Below are positions 37,201-45,872 of a stretch of 53,454 bases of DNA, piece by piece. A program made the position numbers and the translations under genes. Location of the stretch: positions 1-53,454 of the forward strand of contig JALZUG010000050.1 in the NCBI GenBank assembly GCA_023301685.1, written 5' to 3'. The DNA comes from Rickettsiaceae bacterium. GTDB taxonomy: Bacteria > Pseudomonadota > Alphaproteobacteria > Rickettsiales > Rickettsiaceae. Every line of letters begins with the position of its first letter. The stretch's first letter is position 1. The notes below the pieces were generated by a model that was not told the origin of the DNA, did not search any database, and worked only from the letters and a program-made list of their open reading frames with translations.

Positions 37201-37953
37201 ATAAAGCGGTTCTTGAGCAGTTGTTGCTATTCCATTAAAGTTATTTTCTGAATTTACAGTTTCATGGTCAAAATCTCTAATGGTTTTTGTTAACTGTTTA
37301 TCGTTACGAATTGCTTTGATTAAGGCAAAAATAGAATTGTAATAGTTAGTTTTATCCGAACAATCTATTATTTTTTTAGTATTTAAAGATTGATATTCTA
37401 TATTTTTATCTAATTTCAAAAAGATAGATTCTAATTCGCTTTCTTTAAAGTTATCAGATTTTAAAATACAGTGAATATTTAGTTTTGCATCGCTATTATC
37501 TTTATTACAAACAATAACATTGGCTAGTTGCAGATGCTTTTTAAAGCTTTTTATGCAAAGCTTTTTAGCCAGTTCCATATTGTCGTTTATTATAATATTT
37601 ATTGGTTTTGATTTATAAGTCTCTCCAATAAGCTTGAGTTTGGCTTCAAAGCGCATCAAGGTTGTTAAGTTGAAATAATACTCATCAATTAATTTTGATT
37701 TTCCAGATTTTTCAATGAAGCTAATAATTAGATCTCTAGAACTGACCTCCATTTTCATCATAATATTATGCTGATGGGTGCCAACAGTCCTATGAGAAAT
37801 TGATAGAATATTTGCAATTTTTTTCTCGCCCTTATTGTGCATTATGCATGAAATGATATCAATTTCACGTTTTGTGAACTTTATATTATCTATCTCGTAT
37901 AGATGGAACTTATAAAGTTCATCGAGTTTTGCAAAGTATGTGGTTAGATTCAT
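34261..37953 (-). CDS. LuxR-HTH / TM / NB-ARC / TPR protein (member 4)
   Basis: The largest member, at 1230 residues. LuxR HTH at about 24-75 (FTKREIDIISCIMHN ... ILSISHRTVGTHQHNIM). The unknown region, with KKHLQLANVIV, is at about 80-245. One hydrophobic segment at about 257-277 reads SVVLIFLCIILFLSTL. NB-ARC has Walker A GIGGSGKTI at about 323-331, Walker B WFFIYDNV at about 407, and QVIITTRNSN. At least ten 42-residue TPRs run from about 700 to 1200, each ending in YG.xH-like text, and several contain Ala-Trp. Unlike members 1-3 it lies on the minus strand. It appears to lead a two-gene operon with the exported methyltransferase. Confidence 0.87.
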   Translation of the reverse strand: MNLTTYFAKLDELYKFHLYEIDNIKFTKREIDIISCIMHNKGEKKIANILSISHRTVGTHQHNIMMKMEVSSRDLIISFIEKSGKSKLIDEYYFNLTTLMRFEAKLKLIGETYKSKPINIIINDNMELAKKLCIKSFKKHLQLANVIVCNKDNSDAKLNIHCILKSDNFKESELESIFLKLDKNIEYQSLNTKKIIDCSDKTNYYNSIFALIKAIRNDKQLTKTIRDFDHETVNSENNFNGIATTAQEPLYSRLIVNSLLFKISVVLIFLCIILFLSTLNHNQNKQIRYDLVLPHSSFLLERSTTLNKIRSMLSKEDIGIVALVGIGGSGKTILARNYAKKHKGDLIWEVNAETSKTLLDSFEQLAYAISEDSQDKQRLKNIQNITDLSERRKKLQIYITKHITNYHNWFFIYDNVNDFGEIADFFPHDKQVWGNGQVIITTRNSNIANNSLITEKNVIMVPALEDSEKINLFKKIIGRSKTKAHSDKNDLSLFAKRIPPFPLDIVTAASYIKNTGTSFSEYTKNITYPTNYFEKAQMGFLKSTGYYNNTRYGIITLSIKQLIDEGKDFQDLVLLISLLKSQNIPRDLLVEYKGEIVVHNFLRKIKMYSFVLINKAEHKSSYNSFNIHRTVQNISYDFLTKSIKPQEYQTILKSQINLVSNYLSKKSNNNIEFSEIKTLEGHSEKFLNTTKTSLSAEAQVALEIELANYYLKTTKFYKAKRLLKKCLKIAELKYGKDSPEVSKIFYLLGVTYYNISEYNKARISLKESIKINEKLFKIGSIEITESLFYLAIIESDIGQHFKAIKLFEPTSIVIQNHYGENHPKTARILMHLARALYRVGQYNRSEKLLNKVLSIYTNAYGTEHPRVAEALCIISSLYRQKGYYDDSIEMLNRALKIRLQEYGDDHVSIAEIKVKLAHTYRHLGKYDLSINHLKNAMTIYKNKYGMNNRTTAWSMTYLGHVFWDQGKIDDAIRLLTHASKILVKKHGTNDMYSAWNFLRLGYVLTYSGNYKKAQKFIEEGYKEYGKYYKSNHINRAWSNVYLGNFYNKTNNLLLAQSHLEKALETYQNHFGVQHIRTSWIKKILADNYNRQGDFAKALKYSKEAYDSYKLHYGDTHIKTALAMQKMGQIYFFNGILEGESLVRKALTILENQNSTKIYSTLEIIADIEFNKAQEYNKNRNNLKAQNHYKTAQDYLDRALLIAKKNLPTDSQLIKTMEKKATELASNKAFK

Positions 37954-38183
37954 ATTTTAGTATATTAATGTCTTTATACTATTATATTATATATGTTTTG
38001 ATTTTCTCTACGTAATATGCACTTAAATTCTTTTTTAGTGAAAATAATTTCCTTCATTAAATTCGTACTCTTTATTCAAAATACAATTAAGGTAATATTT
38101 TGGATTACGTAAATGGCACGTAGACTGGCAATTATGTACTTTCTCCGAATATTAAAATTTTGTTCTAATGTTTATAAATTAAT
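37954..38183. other. divergent promoter region
   Basis: This 230-bp AT-rich gap lies between the start of STAND member 4 and the exported cupin gene, and must hold both promoters. I saw no strong hexamer pair, palindrome or coding signal. Confidence 0.3.
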
Positions 38184-39004
38184 ATGAAGAATTTAAGATT
38201 ATATAAGGCAACTAGCTGCTTGGTATTGGCTTTTTGTGCTTTAAATAGTTCTAGCTATTCTTACGCGGCTGAGTCGAGTTTGAACAAGCCTATAGTAGCA
38301 AAATCAGAGCAACAAATTGCACCTAAACTATCAATGTATCAGTATATCAAGCTTCAGAAATATGCATATGATTATATTGTGAATAACAAATATAATATTA
38401 AACCAAAAAAGAATGAGTCTGGGTTTTATAGAATAAATATCAAGACACCGGATTTTATTGATTCAAATTTAGGGATTGAAAAATTAAGAATAAACTATTG
38501 GCCAATTGATGATTCTAATAAGATTCTAGCAGAAACTATTCATGATCATCCTAGATATTTTGAAAGCTATATTCTTTATGGAGGTTACGTTCATTCGGTT
38601 TATAATATGCATAAAAAGTCTAGCAGTAAGGACTCAGAGAAATTTAAGCTTTACAGAATTAACAAGCTTGCAGATGGTACAAAGAGTTTTGATGATCTTG
38701 AAGAATCATACGTATAAAAAGCAGAGATGAACGTGTAAAAGAAGGTAAATTAGTAATTATGCCAACAAATGTTATTCATCAAGTTCTATACTCTGTTCCA
38801 GGTTCTTTATCAATGAATATTGTATACAACGATAAGACTAATAAGGATTACTTTTATAACTTTGTTTCACAAAATGGAAGCAAGAATGATATAAAACTTA
38901 CTAGAGCAAAAATTAGCGAAGAAAAAAGAGATGGGTTACTTAATCAAATTGAAAAAAGACTATTTAATTCGTTATTTCAAAAGGGGTACATTTCAATTGA
39001 TTAA
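38184..39004 (+). pseudogene. exported cupin-fold protein, frameshifted
   Basis: Two frames form one protein. The first (38184-38717) has a signal peptide (LVLAFCALNSSSYSYAA) and cupin motif 1, HDHPRYFESYILYGG, which fits HxH(x4)E(x5)G. The second frame continues from about 38702 with IRIKSRDERVKEGKLVIMP and then TNVIHQVLYSVPG, which is cupin motif 2 with its His, and runs to 39004. A one-base change near 38702-38714 separates them. There is no slippery heptamer or overlapping start. All three metal-binding His and the Glu exist across the two frames, so the break may be recent or a sequence error. The cysteine-dioxygenase-like subgroup is one possible identity. Confidence 0.7.
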
Positions 39005-39010
39005 TTCCAC

Positions 39011-39050
39011 TTTAGCAGATAGGTAACCTTACTACCTATCTGCTTTAAAA
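39011..39050. terminator. bidirectional intrinsic terminator
   Basis: The perfect 12-bp arms AGCAGATAGGTA (39014-39025) and TACCTATCTGCT (39033-39044) enclose a 7-nt loop. They are flanked by TTT on the left and TTAAAA on the right. It lies between the convergent cupin gene and the lipoprotein gene and suits both. Confidence 0.75.
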
Positions 39051-39066
39051 CACTAAAAAGTTTGTG

Positions 39067-39843
39067 TTAGCCACCTAATTTATCTCTAGCCGGAAGGCCT
39101 TTGAGTGTTGTATCAAAAATTTCTTTTAATCTTTTAGTTTCTATATCTTGAGCATTTTTGCTAAATGCACCAGAGAAAGTTCCAAAACCTGTTCGAGCAA
39201 AATTTGACCAAACAAATTGCCCATTATGTGGATTAATTATAGCAATCCTTAATGATAAAAGCTCCGCAGGGTCTTGGTTGCCGGATGCTCCAGTTAGAGC
39301 CGCCGATAATACGGCTACAGCGAAATCTTTCGTACATGCTCCCGAAGTTTTTGCACGAAGATGATACTCTACAAAAAGTATTAGATCAGACTCAGCAAGC
39401 TTAGCGACTTCTTTTGCAGACTTTTCAAGAAATAAGTCCACATTTTTAGCTTTCTCTTCTTGCCATTCTATTGCTTTATATAGTTCTGCAATTTTTTTAT
39501 TATAATCTTCTCTGAAGCTTAAGACATTGCGAGAGAGTTTGTTATTGTGAATCTCGCGTCTACTTAGAAATTTTGTTTTATAGCCCATTTTGCTTAATTT
39601 CGGCCTCAGCACATCGATAATTACGTCCTCAACTAGAGATTCATAATCATAGTTTCTTGTCTTCTTGCCACTTGCATCAACTGATACTACTTCTACGGTT
39701 GCTGGTAAAATAGTCAGGGTTTTAGATTTTGAAAGCTGATTCTGAAAATCTTTGTGGTGTCTTATAGTTGTTGTTTTGCTACATGCCGAAAGCACGATGG
39801 CCATTAATAATAATGGCCATAATTTTCTGTTTATATTTTTCAT
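39067..39843 (-). CDS. lipoprotein of unknown function
   Basis: The 258-residue protein has a lipoprotein signal (WPLLLMAIVLSAC) with lipobox LSAC. The mature part has a TILPATVEV strand, a long coiled-coil-like helix in the middle, DLILFVEYHLRAK, and NPHNGQFVWSNFARTGFG near the end. That layout resembles CsgG/GNA1162-like envelope lipoproteins, but I cannot assign a family with confidence. It follows the glycine-zipper lipoprotein by 10 nt on the same strand, so the two are likely an operon acting in the cell envelope. Confidence 0.72.
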   Translation of the reverse strand: MKNINRKLWPLLLMAIVLSACSKTTTIRHHKDFQNQLSKSKTLTILPATVEVVSVDASGKKTRNYDYESLVEDVIIDVLRPKLSKMGYKTKFLSRREIHNNKLSRNVLSFREDYNKKIAELYKAIEWQEEKAKNVDLFLEKSAKEVAKLAESDLILFVEYHLRAKTSGACTKDFAVAVLSAALTGASGNQDPAELLSLRIAIINPHNGQFVWSNFARTGFGTFSGAFSKNAQDIETKRLKEIFDTTLKGLPARDKLGG

Positions 39844-39853
39844 GATAGGTATG

Positions 39854-40399
39854 TTACTTACTTACGTCTCTGATGACTCTTGATCTAGTTTCAGATATGA
39901 CAACAAGAACATTTTCGCCAACTTCAACCTTCTTTGATTTAGTTTTTTCGCTTGTTTGAATAACAGTAATCATTCCAGTTGCTTTTGCAGCTGCAATTGC
40001 ATTTCTCATGCGTGCACTACCTTCATAATAATCATCGCTCAACTTTGATTTATCAACTTTTACAATAAATTCAGTGCCTTTTGCGCTCGAGAGTGCGCTT
40101 TGACCTAGAGCGCCAACAACAGCGCCGGCAACTGCACCACCTACTACGGCACCAGTTTTACCACCTGAAGAATGAGCAATGGCTCCACCACCAAGACCAC
40201 CTAGGGCAGCACCAGTAGTGTTGTCAGATAGTCTATCGCTATCTTTAATTTTGATTTCTCTTGTTGAAACTACAATTCCTTCCAGAACAATGTTCAGAGT
40301 AGAGTCACTAGTATATGTTGTGCTTGATAGATCTCTTGCGCAGCCTGTAAGAGAAAGAATTACTGCAAACAATAAAGAGGGTATTTTAAAATTTTTCAT
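39854..40399 (-). CDS. glycine-zipper 2TM lipoprotein (SlyB/Pcp-like)
   Basis: The 181-residue protein has a signal with lipobox LTGC (about residues 17-20). A glycine-zipper segment follows at about 66-105, with repeats such as GGLGGGAIAH and GAVVGGAVAGAVVGALG. A C-terminal beta-rich part contains VGENVLVV. SlyB-like lipoproteins sit in the outer membrane and help envelope stability. It is 10 nt before the other lipoprotein gene. A hairpin upstream at 40442-40465 separates it from the flavoprotein gene. Confidence 0.82.
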   Translation of the reverse strand: MKNFKIPSLLFAVILSLTGCARDLSSTTYTSDSTLNIVLEGIVVSTREIKIKDSDRLSDNTTGAALGGLGGGAIAHSSGGKTGAVVGGAVAGAVVGALGQSALSSAKGTEFIVKVDKSKLSDDYYEGSARMRNAIAAAKATGMITVIQTSEKTKSKKVEVGENVLVVISETRSRVIRDVSK

Positions 40400-40441
40400 A
40401 TTATTAAACTTTTTTTAGAATAGAGTTAATCACAATAGTTA

Positions 40442-40465
40442 CAATCTTGATATATGTCAAGATTG
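40442..40465 (-). terminator. hairpin overlapping the flavoprotein stop codon
   Basis: The 9-bp perfect arms CAATCTTGA and TCAAGATTG enclose a 6-nt loop. The stop codon of the flavoprotein lies in one arm. There is no T tract downstream on the minus strand, so it may be a weak terminator, an mRNA-stabilising hairpin or a processing site. Confidence 0.4.
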
Positions 40466-41650
40466 TAGAGATCTTCCAGCAGCAACCCCTGAAGACCATG
40501 CCCATTGAAAGTTATATCCACCTAACCATCCAGTTACATCCACAACTTCACCTATAAAGTATAGGTTAGGAACTTTTTTTGATTCCATTGTTTTTGACGA
40601 GATTTCTTTCGTATCAATTCCTCCCGATGTTACTTCTGCTTTTAAGTAGCCCTCGCTTCCATTAATTTGGGCCTGAAAATTATGGATATATTGTGCAATA
40701 TTAAGTAGCTTTTTGTTTGATAAATCAGTGATTGCACGATTAAAATCATTATTAATAAGTGTGAAATTATCAACTAGACGATTAGTTAGATGTTTCTTTA
40801 GATAGTTTGCTACAGTTTGTTTACTGTTTTTATCAATTTTGAATTGTTCTGATAGGTCAAGCTGAGGTAACAGGTTTACAGAAATTGTTTCATTTTCGAA
40901 TTTATCCATATAGGACGAAATTTGTAGTATTGCTGGCCCGCTTAGTCCTTTATGTGTAAATAATATTGCCTCTTCAAAATTATTTTTATTGTAGCTTACA
41001 ATTGAATGATTAGAAACTCCACGTAGCTGCGTATACCATTCTAACTCTTTTTCAATGACGGTTAGAGGAACAAGTGCCGGTGCTGTTGGTATGATAGTGT
41101 GTCCAAATTTTTTGGCAATTTTATAGCCAAAATCACTGGCTCCAATTTTGGGAATAGATAGTCCTCCGGTTGCTATGATTACTGCATTACTAGTAAATAC
41201 TCCAAGGTTGCTTTTTAGAGTGAATCTCTCGTTTTTTGATATATCGTTAACTGAACATTCTGTTTTAATTGTAACTTGGTATTTTTTGCATTCATCTAGC
41301 AGCATATTGATAATTTGTTTAGATGATCCATCGCAGAATAGTTGGCCTAACGTTTTTTCATGATAAGCAATCTTGTATGACTCAACCAGGTTAATGAAAT
41401 CATTTTGAGTATATTGAGATAAAGCAGATTTAACAAAATGTGGATTCTTGCAAAGAAAATTTTTGCTACTTGTATTTAGGTTTGTGAAATTACACCTACC
41501 ACCGCCAGATATTCTTATTTTCTCGCCAATCTTTGCTGTATGCTCAATTAATAATACTCTTTTTCCGTTTGCTCCTGAATGTACTGCTGCCATAAGGCCT
41601 GCGGCTCCAGCGCCAACTATTATTACATCATATTCGGTACTTTCTTGCAT
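40457..41650 (-). CDS. NAD(P)/FAD-dependent oxidoreductase, HI0933/YhiN family
   Basis: The 397-residue flavoprotein has an N-terminal FAD-binding Rossmann motif (VIIVGAGAAGLMAAVHSG, about 9-26). The family signature RISGGGRCNFTN is at about 46-57. ATGGLSIPKIGASDFGY is in the middle, and a C-terminal FAD motif reads NLYFIGEVVDVTGWLGGYN. Members are widespread in bacteria, and their exact reaction is not settled. Length is normal. The ATG at 41650 faces the divergent SIMPL gene over 139 nt. Downstream lie the two lipoprotein genes, separated by a hairpin. Confidence 0.92.
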   Translation of the reverse strand: MQESTEYDVIIVGAGAAGLMAAVHSGANGKRVLLIEHTAKIGEKIRISGGGRCNFTNLNTSSKNFLCKNPHFVKSALSQYTQNDFINLVESYKIAYHEKTLGQLFCDGSSKQIINMLLDECKKYQVTIKTECSVNDISKNERFTLKSNLGVFTSNAVIIATGGLSIPKIGASDFGYKIAKKFGHTIIPTAPALVPLTVIEKELEWYTQLRGVSNHSIVSYNKNNFEEAILFTHKGLSGPAILQISSYMDKFENETISVNLLPQLDLSEQFKIDKNSKQTVANYLKKHLTNRLVDNFTLINNDFNRAITDLSNKKLLNIAQYIHNFQAQINGSEGYLKAEVTSGGIDTKEISSKTMESKKVPNLYFIGEVVDVTGWLGGYNFQWAWSSGVAAGRSLQS

Positions 41651-41731
41651 ATTGATATAAAGTATATTTTTAACAAAGGGTTAACTATAATAAGAACTCA
41701 AATTTAAAACAATATAAATATATTAGGTATG

Positions 41732-41759
41732 TTGACGTTAGTTGATATAGCGGTATATT
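41732..41759 (+). promoter_or_regulatory. sigma-70-type promoter of the SIMPL-rluB-rsmD-radA operon
   Basis: TTGACG at 41732-41737 and TATATT at 41754-41759 are separated by 16 nt and lie 30 nt before the SIMPL start at 41790. Five of six bases fit the -35 consensus. No other promoter-like pair is seen before the following three genes. Confidence 0.6.
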
Positions 41760-41789
41760 AGATATGTTAATAATAATTGGGTAGAAAAA

Positions 41790-42539
41790 ATGAATGATGA
41801 AAAATGTGTGACGACAAAAAAGTCATGTAAACCAGAGATGTTTTTCTTAGGTTTATGTCTTGCATTCGGTCTTGCAGTTGGAGGCTATTTTATTGGCCAA
41901 ACCATGTATAATGCAAAGGTAGCTCTTAATACTACGGATGTAAAAGGGCTTGCTGTTCGTCGTGTTGAAGCTGATCTTGCAAATTGGACTATAAAGTTTA
42001 ATGTAGCAACTGCAGATAGAGATCAGATTTCACTCCTTTATAAAGAACTTGAAGAGCAACAAAAAACAATAATCAGTTTGCTTAGAGAAAATGGTCTTGG
42101 AGATGATGAAATACAAATAGGGGTAGTTGACTACAATTATTATGAATATCGCGATGAAAATCAAAAAGTCGTTGATCAGAGGCACCAACTTACTGGATCA
42201 CTCAATATCGAAACAAAAAATGTTAGGTTAATATCGAAAGTAAGAGTTGCTGTTAATAAACTCATTGCTCAAGGGATTAATGTTGAAAATAGAGCGCCAA
42301 GGTATTTATTTACAAAGCTGAATGAGATAAAGCCAGACATGTTAAGAGAAGCTGCAAAAAATGCTCGAATTGCAGCAAATGAATTTGCTCAAAATGCAGA
42401 TGCGAATGTTGGTGGTATAAGGAGTGCAAGGCAAGGAAGTTTTACGGTTAGAGATGTTGGAGAGACATATGATGATACTACAAAAATTGATAAAGAAGTA
42501 CGAGTAGTAACTAATATTACTTTCTATCTAATTGATTAG
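41790..42539 (+). CDS. SIMPL domain (DUF541) protein
   Basis: The 249-residue protein has an N-terminal membrane anchor or signal segment at about 17-37 ([20 protein letters not shown]). The SIMPL fold follows, with [30 protein letters not shown], a middle beta-helix layer, and conserved [19 protein letters not shown] near the end. The family (YggE-like) is periplasmic and tied to envelope or oxidative stress, with no defined biochemical activity. It is 17 nt upstream of rluB and probably the first gene of that operon. Confidence 0.85.
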   Translation: MNDEKCVTTKKSCKPEMFFLGLCLAFGLAVGGYFIGQTMYNAKVALNTTDVKGLAVRRVEADLANWTIKFNVATADRDQISLLYKELEEQQKTIISLLRENGLGDDEIQIGVVDYNYYEYRDENQKVVDQRHQLTGSLNIETKNVRLISKVRVAVNKLIAQGINVENRAPRYLFTKLNEIKPDMLREAAKNARIAANEFAQNADANVGGIRSARQGSFTVRDVGETYDDTTKIDKEVRVVTNITFYLID

Positions 42540-42556
42540 AAGTTGATTTTAAATAT

Positions 42557-43255
42557 ATGAGAATTGCAAAATTTATAGCGGCAAGTGGTCTGTGTTCAAG
42601 AAGAGAGGCAGAAAAGTGGATATATGATGGTAGAGTGGAAGTAGATGGAAAAGTTCTATCAAGCCCAGCTTTAAATATCTCTGGAAGTAATATTATAAAA
42701 GTAGATGGAAAAGTTGTTGAGTCTCTACCTGAAGCAAAATTATGGATATATTATAAACCTCTAGGATTGATAACAACTCATAGTGATCCAGAAGGTCGTT
42801 CAACAATCTTTGAGCAGCTTCGGAAATTGCCAAGAGTGGTATCAGTTGGGCGTTTAGATATTAATAGTGAAGGGATATTGCTTCTTACTAATAATGGTGA
42901 ATTATCTCGCTACCTTGAGAGACCAGAGAACAAGATTGAACGCACGTATAAAGTTAGGGTTTACGGTCGGGGTCGTTCTCTTGATATCGAAAATAAAAAA
43001 ATTGTTATTGATGAAGTTGTATATCGCCCTAAATCAATAAAACTCACTAAAAAGAGTGGCGCTAATTCCTGGTATGAAGTAGTTTTAACAGAAGGGAAAA
43101 ATCGAGAAATTCGTAAAATATTTGAGCATTTTGGTTTTGAAGTAAGTAGATTAATACGTACTAGCTATGGTGTATATAATTTGGGCGATATGAAGCCTGG
43201 GGAATTTAAAGAGGTAAAGATTAATGAGAATTATCGCTGGGAAACACAAAAATAG
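42557..43255 (+). CDS. rluB: 23S rRNA pseudouridine synthase B (RluB family)
   Basis: The 232-residue enzyme has an N-terminal S4 RNA-binding domain (about 1-60, with [19 protein letters not shown]). The catalytic domain has [17 protein letters not shown], where Asp101 is the nucleophile, and then [14 protein letters not shown]. RluB makes pseudouridine 2605 in helix 90 of 23S rRNA; the paralogues RluE and RluF differ in length and motif. The Shine-Dalgarno sequence is not obvious, which fits coupling with the gene before. It overlaps rsmD by 32 nt. Confidence 0.93.
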   Translation: MRIAKFIAASGLCSRREAEKWIYDGRVEVDGKVLSSPALNISGSNIIKVDGKVVESLPEAKLWIYYKPLGLITTHSDPEGRSTIFEQLRKLPRVVSVGRLDINSEGILLLTNNGELSRYLERPENKIERTYKVRVYGRGRSLDIENKKIVIDEVVYRPKSIKLTKKSGANSWYEVVLTEGKNREIRKIFEHFGFEVSRLIRTSYGVYNLGDMKPGEFKEVKINENYRWETQK

Positions 43256-43787
43256 AGTAATTCCGTCCTTAAAAAATTCAAATTATCGTCCTTCAACGAC
43301 AAAGTTTCGTGAAGCGCTATTTAGTATATTATCTTCAGGTGAGTTTGTAGAAAACCCTCCGTATGAAGCTGCCGATATTCTTGATTTATTTGCTGGAACT
43401 GGTTCGCTTTCGTTTGAGGCTATATCAAGAGGAGCAAAGACGATCACTCTTTTAGATAATAATAAAGATCACTTAAAAGTAGCAAAAGATTTTGCAGTAA
43501 AAATAGGTGAAGAAGATAATGTTAAATTTCTTTTAGCCAGCGCTATTAGCTTACCTTTTGCATCCGAGCAATATAGTCTTGTATTTATGGATCCGCCTTA
43601 TTACAATCAATTTGTAGAGAAATCTCTTATTAGTTTGGTTAAGAATAAATGGCTGAAAAATGAGGCAATTATTGTAGTTGAAATGGAAAAGCGCGAAGAG
43701 TTGACAATGCCACAGGATATAAGATTAGTGAGAGAAAAAATATACGGTAATAATAAATTATTGATTTTAAGATATGAGCAAAAATAA
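43224..43787 (+). CDS. rsmD: 16S rRNA (guanine966-N2)-methyltransferase
   Basis: The 187-residue protein starts with the RsmD signature [13 protein letters not shown] and has [15 protein letters not shown]. The SAM-binding motif is [22 protein letters not shown] at about 123-126 is the N-methyltransferase catalytic motif. It methylates G966 in 16S rRNA near the P site. Its first 32 nt lie inside rluB and its last 14 nt inside radA, so translation is coupled across all three. Length is normal. Confidence 0.95.
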   Translation: MRIIAGKHKNRVIPSLKNSNYRPSTTKFREALFSILSSGEFVENPPYEAADILDLFAGTGSLSFEAISRGAKTITLLDNNKDHLKVAKDFAVKIGEEDNVKFLLASAISLPFASEQYSLVFMDPPYYNQFVEKSLISLVKNKWLKNEAIIVVEMEKREELTMPQDIRLVREKIYGNNKLLILRYEQK

Positions 43788-45108
43788 AAAACAATTTGCT
43801 TGTGCTGCGTGCGGAAGTATCAGCGGCAAATGGATGGGTCAATGTCCGGATTGTATGGAATGGGGAACAATCTCAGAAGAGATAATTTCGGCAAGTAAAA
43901 TAGCTGCCCTAAAAGTTGGTAATGTTCAAGAGATTCAAAGTCTAGCAGATGAAGTTGAATCAACAATACGCACAAAAACTCCAATTGAAGAGCTGAACCG
44001 TGTACTTGGTGGAGGGCTTGTTTCTGGCTCCGCAATTCTTATCGGTGGTGATCCGGGAATAGGCAAGTCTACGCTTTTGCTACAACTGTCTTCGAGTTTA
44101 TCACAGAATAATATAGGTTGTCTTTATATTACAGGTGAGGAGTCAATAAATCAGATAAAGCTGAGAGGAATGCGTCTTGGCATTAATGATAATAAAACTG
44201 GGTTATTATCAGCAACTAATGTTGAGGATATCATTTCGACAATTGATAAAAATAAGCAAGATCTGGATCTTGTAGTTATTGATTCAATTCAGACAATTGC
44301 TACAAGTGATTTATCTTCAGCGCCAGGTACTGTCTCTCAAATCAGAGCTTGTTCAAACATACTTATCAATTATGCAAAGCAGAATGATATTACTCTTCTA
44401 CTTGCATGTCATGTAAATAAGGATGGTCAACTTGCCGGTCCAAAGGTGCTGGAGCATATGGTTGATACAGTGCTTTATTTTGAAGGCGATCATAATAATC
44501 ATTTTCGTATTTTGCGTTCGATTAAAAATCGTTTTGGTGGTGTCAATGAGATCGGCGTATTTGAAATGACTTCAAAAGGTTTAGTAGAAATCTCAAATCC
44601 TTCGGAATTATTTCTTATGGAGCGTGAAAATAATGTGAGCGGTAGTGCGGTATTTGCTGGAATTGAAGGATCAAGGCCGCTGCTTATTGAGATTCAAGCA
44701 TTAATTGCTCCAACAAATATGGCAACTCCTAGAAGATCAGTTGTTGGTTGGGATAATAATAGACTTTCAATGATTATCGCGGTACTAGGAGTACGTTTTG
44801 GTTTAAATTTAGCTGCACACGAAGTATATTTGAGTGTTGCAGGGGGCCTAAGGATAACGGAGCCTGCTGCAGATTTAGCAGTGGCTGCTGCACTTATTTC
44901 AGCAGCAAGTAACACACCACTTCCGAAAGGGAGTATATTTTTTGGTGAAGTAGGTTTATCAGGTGAGGTACGCAAAGTATCCCAAACTGAAGCTAGGGTA
45001 AAAGAGGCATCAAAATTAGGCTTTGAACAGATTTACTGTAGTACAAAAGGAAATTTTAATGGTCTAAACCAAGTTATGCACTTAAAACAGCTTAAAGGAG
45101 TGTTATAA
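43774..45108 (+). CDS. radA: DNA repair protein RadA
   Basis: The 444-residue RecA-like ATPase promotes branch migration in recombination. The zinc finger has Cys10, Cys13, Cys24 and Cys27. Walker A GGDPGIGKST is at about 91-100. The RadA-specific KNRFG is at about 251-255. A C-terminal Lon-protease-like domain carries GLRITEPAADLAVAAALIS. All parts are present. It ends the SIMPL-rluB-rsmD-radA operon. No terminator is obvious before the convergent TetR gene. Confidence 0.96.
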   Translation: MSKNKKQFACAACGSISGKWMGQCPDCMEWGTISEEIISASKIAALKVGNVQEIQSLADEVESTIRTKTPIEELNRVLGGGLVSGSAILIGGDPGIGKSTLLLQLSSSLSQNNIGCLYITGEESINQIKLRGMRLGINDNKTGLLSATNVEDIISTIDKNKQDLDLVVIDSIQTIATSDLSSAPGTVSQIRACSNILINYAKQNDITLLLACHVNKDGQLAGPKVLEHMVDTVLYFEGDHNNHFRILRSIKNRFGGVNEIGVFEMTSKGLVEISNPSELFLMERENNVSGSAVFAGIEGSRPLLIEIQALIAPTNMATPRRSVVGWDNNRLSMIIAVLGVRFGLNLAAHEVYLSVAGGLRITEPAADLAVAAALISAASNTPLPKGSIFFGEVGLSGEVRKVSQTEARVKEASKLGFEQIYCSTKGNFNGLNQVMHLKQLKGVL

Positions 45109-45154
45109 ATGTATGGATTTTATACAGATTTCATATATTAGATTTACTATATGA

Positions 45155-45721
45155 TTATGGTTTTAGAGCTTTTTCAAGGCAATCTATTATCATAATTAAA
45201 TATTTCTTTTTAGTAACTTCATCATTTTTTATAAATGATACTTGATCGATAAAGCAGCTTGATGCTGTAGAGAAAATCAAATAACTGATCATTTCGGAGT
45301 CGTATTTTTTTGAAATTTTGTTATTTGCCTGAAGTTTTTCAATTTGATTGTAGATATCTTGCACCTTTATCTTATCAATACCAGCTTTTTCTGTGTTGGA
45401 TTTTTTAATTCTTTGCCAAAGCATAAGCTTAATTAAATCAGAATTTTGTGCATATAGATTAAATCTAAAATTTACGATTTTTTCTAAAAATTCTTTCAGT
45501 GTTTTAGATGAGAAATCTATATTTTCTAAAGGGGTTTCTGTGGTTTGTTCTATAATGTATTCTTTTACAGCTTTCCAAAGGCGTTCTTTACTATCAAAAT
45601 GATGATAAATTAAACTTTTGTTTATTTGGCATTCATTAGCAATCTCTCTTATTGAAGTACCATCAAATCCATTCCTTAAATAAATATTCGAGCTTATTGG
45701 TGAGTGATTCAGAAGATTCAA
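45155..45721 (-). CDS. TetR/AcrR family regulator, N-terminus doubtful
   Basis: The 188-residue frame has a TetR HTH, NGFDGTSIREIANECQINK then SLIYHHFDSKERLW, followed by a helical ligand domain. Helix 1 is missing from this frame: the N-terminal text (MNLLNHSPISSNIYLR) does not fit the family. In the neighbouring frame, directly upstream, SLTNKLEYLFKE fits the helix-1 position and runs up to the junction at about 45670-45680. A one-base skip or two-base loss there would rejoin them. The gene is thus either frameshifted or starts at a TTG. No target gene is evident; the MsrQ-like gene is divergent. Confidence 0.7.
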   Translation of the reverse strand: MNLLNHSPISSNIYLRNGFDGTSIREIANECQINKSLIYHHFDSKERLWKAVKEYIIEQTTETPLENIDFSSKTLKEFLEKIVNFRFNLYAQNSDLIKLMLWQRIKKSNTEKAGIDKIKVQDIYNQIEKLQANNKISKKYDSEMISYLIFSTASSCFIDQVSFIKNDEVTKKKYLIMIIDCLEKALKP

Positions 45722-45872
45722 TTTTAAAGTCAGTTGCCAAAGAATCCGATATTAGAAGATAGGAGGCGATTGGTAATATAGAAATTGGAAAAAAAGCTGG
45801 TCTGGAGATTGACAAGGTAATAAAATCAACAACAGGAGTCTCACTGATTGTATTTAAAATAGGTTAGTTTAC

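Noticed and set aside
23897-37953. Described antiphage STAND (Avs) system
   Set aside because: Avs proteins carry an effector nuclease or similar at the N-terminus. Here it is a LuxR-type HTH plus a membrane segment, and no nuclease, TIR or other effector domain is seen.
45700-45864. Plus-strand frame ending KSTTGVSLIVFKIG before the MsrQ-like gene
   Set aside because: It has an internal stop and no recognisable family. It may be a remnant, but the evidence is too thin to list as a gene.
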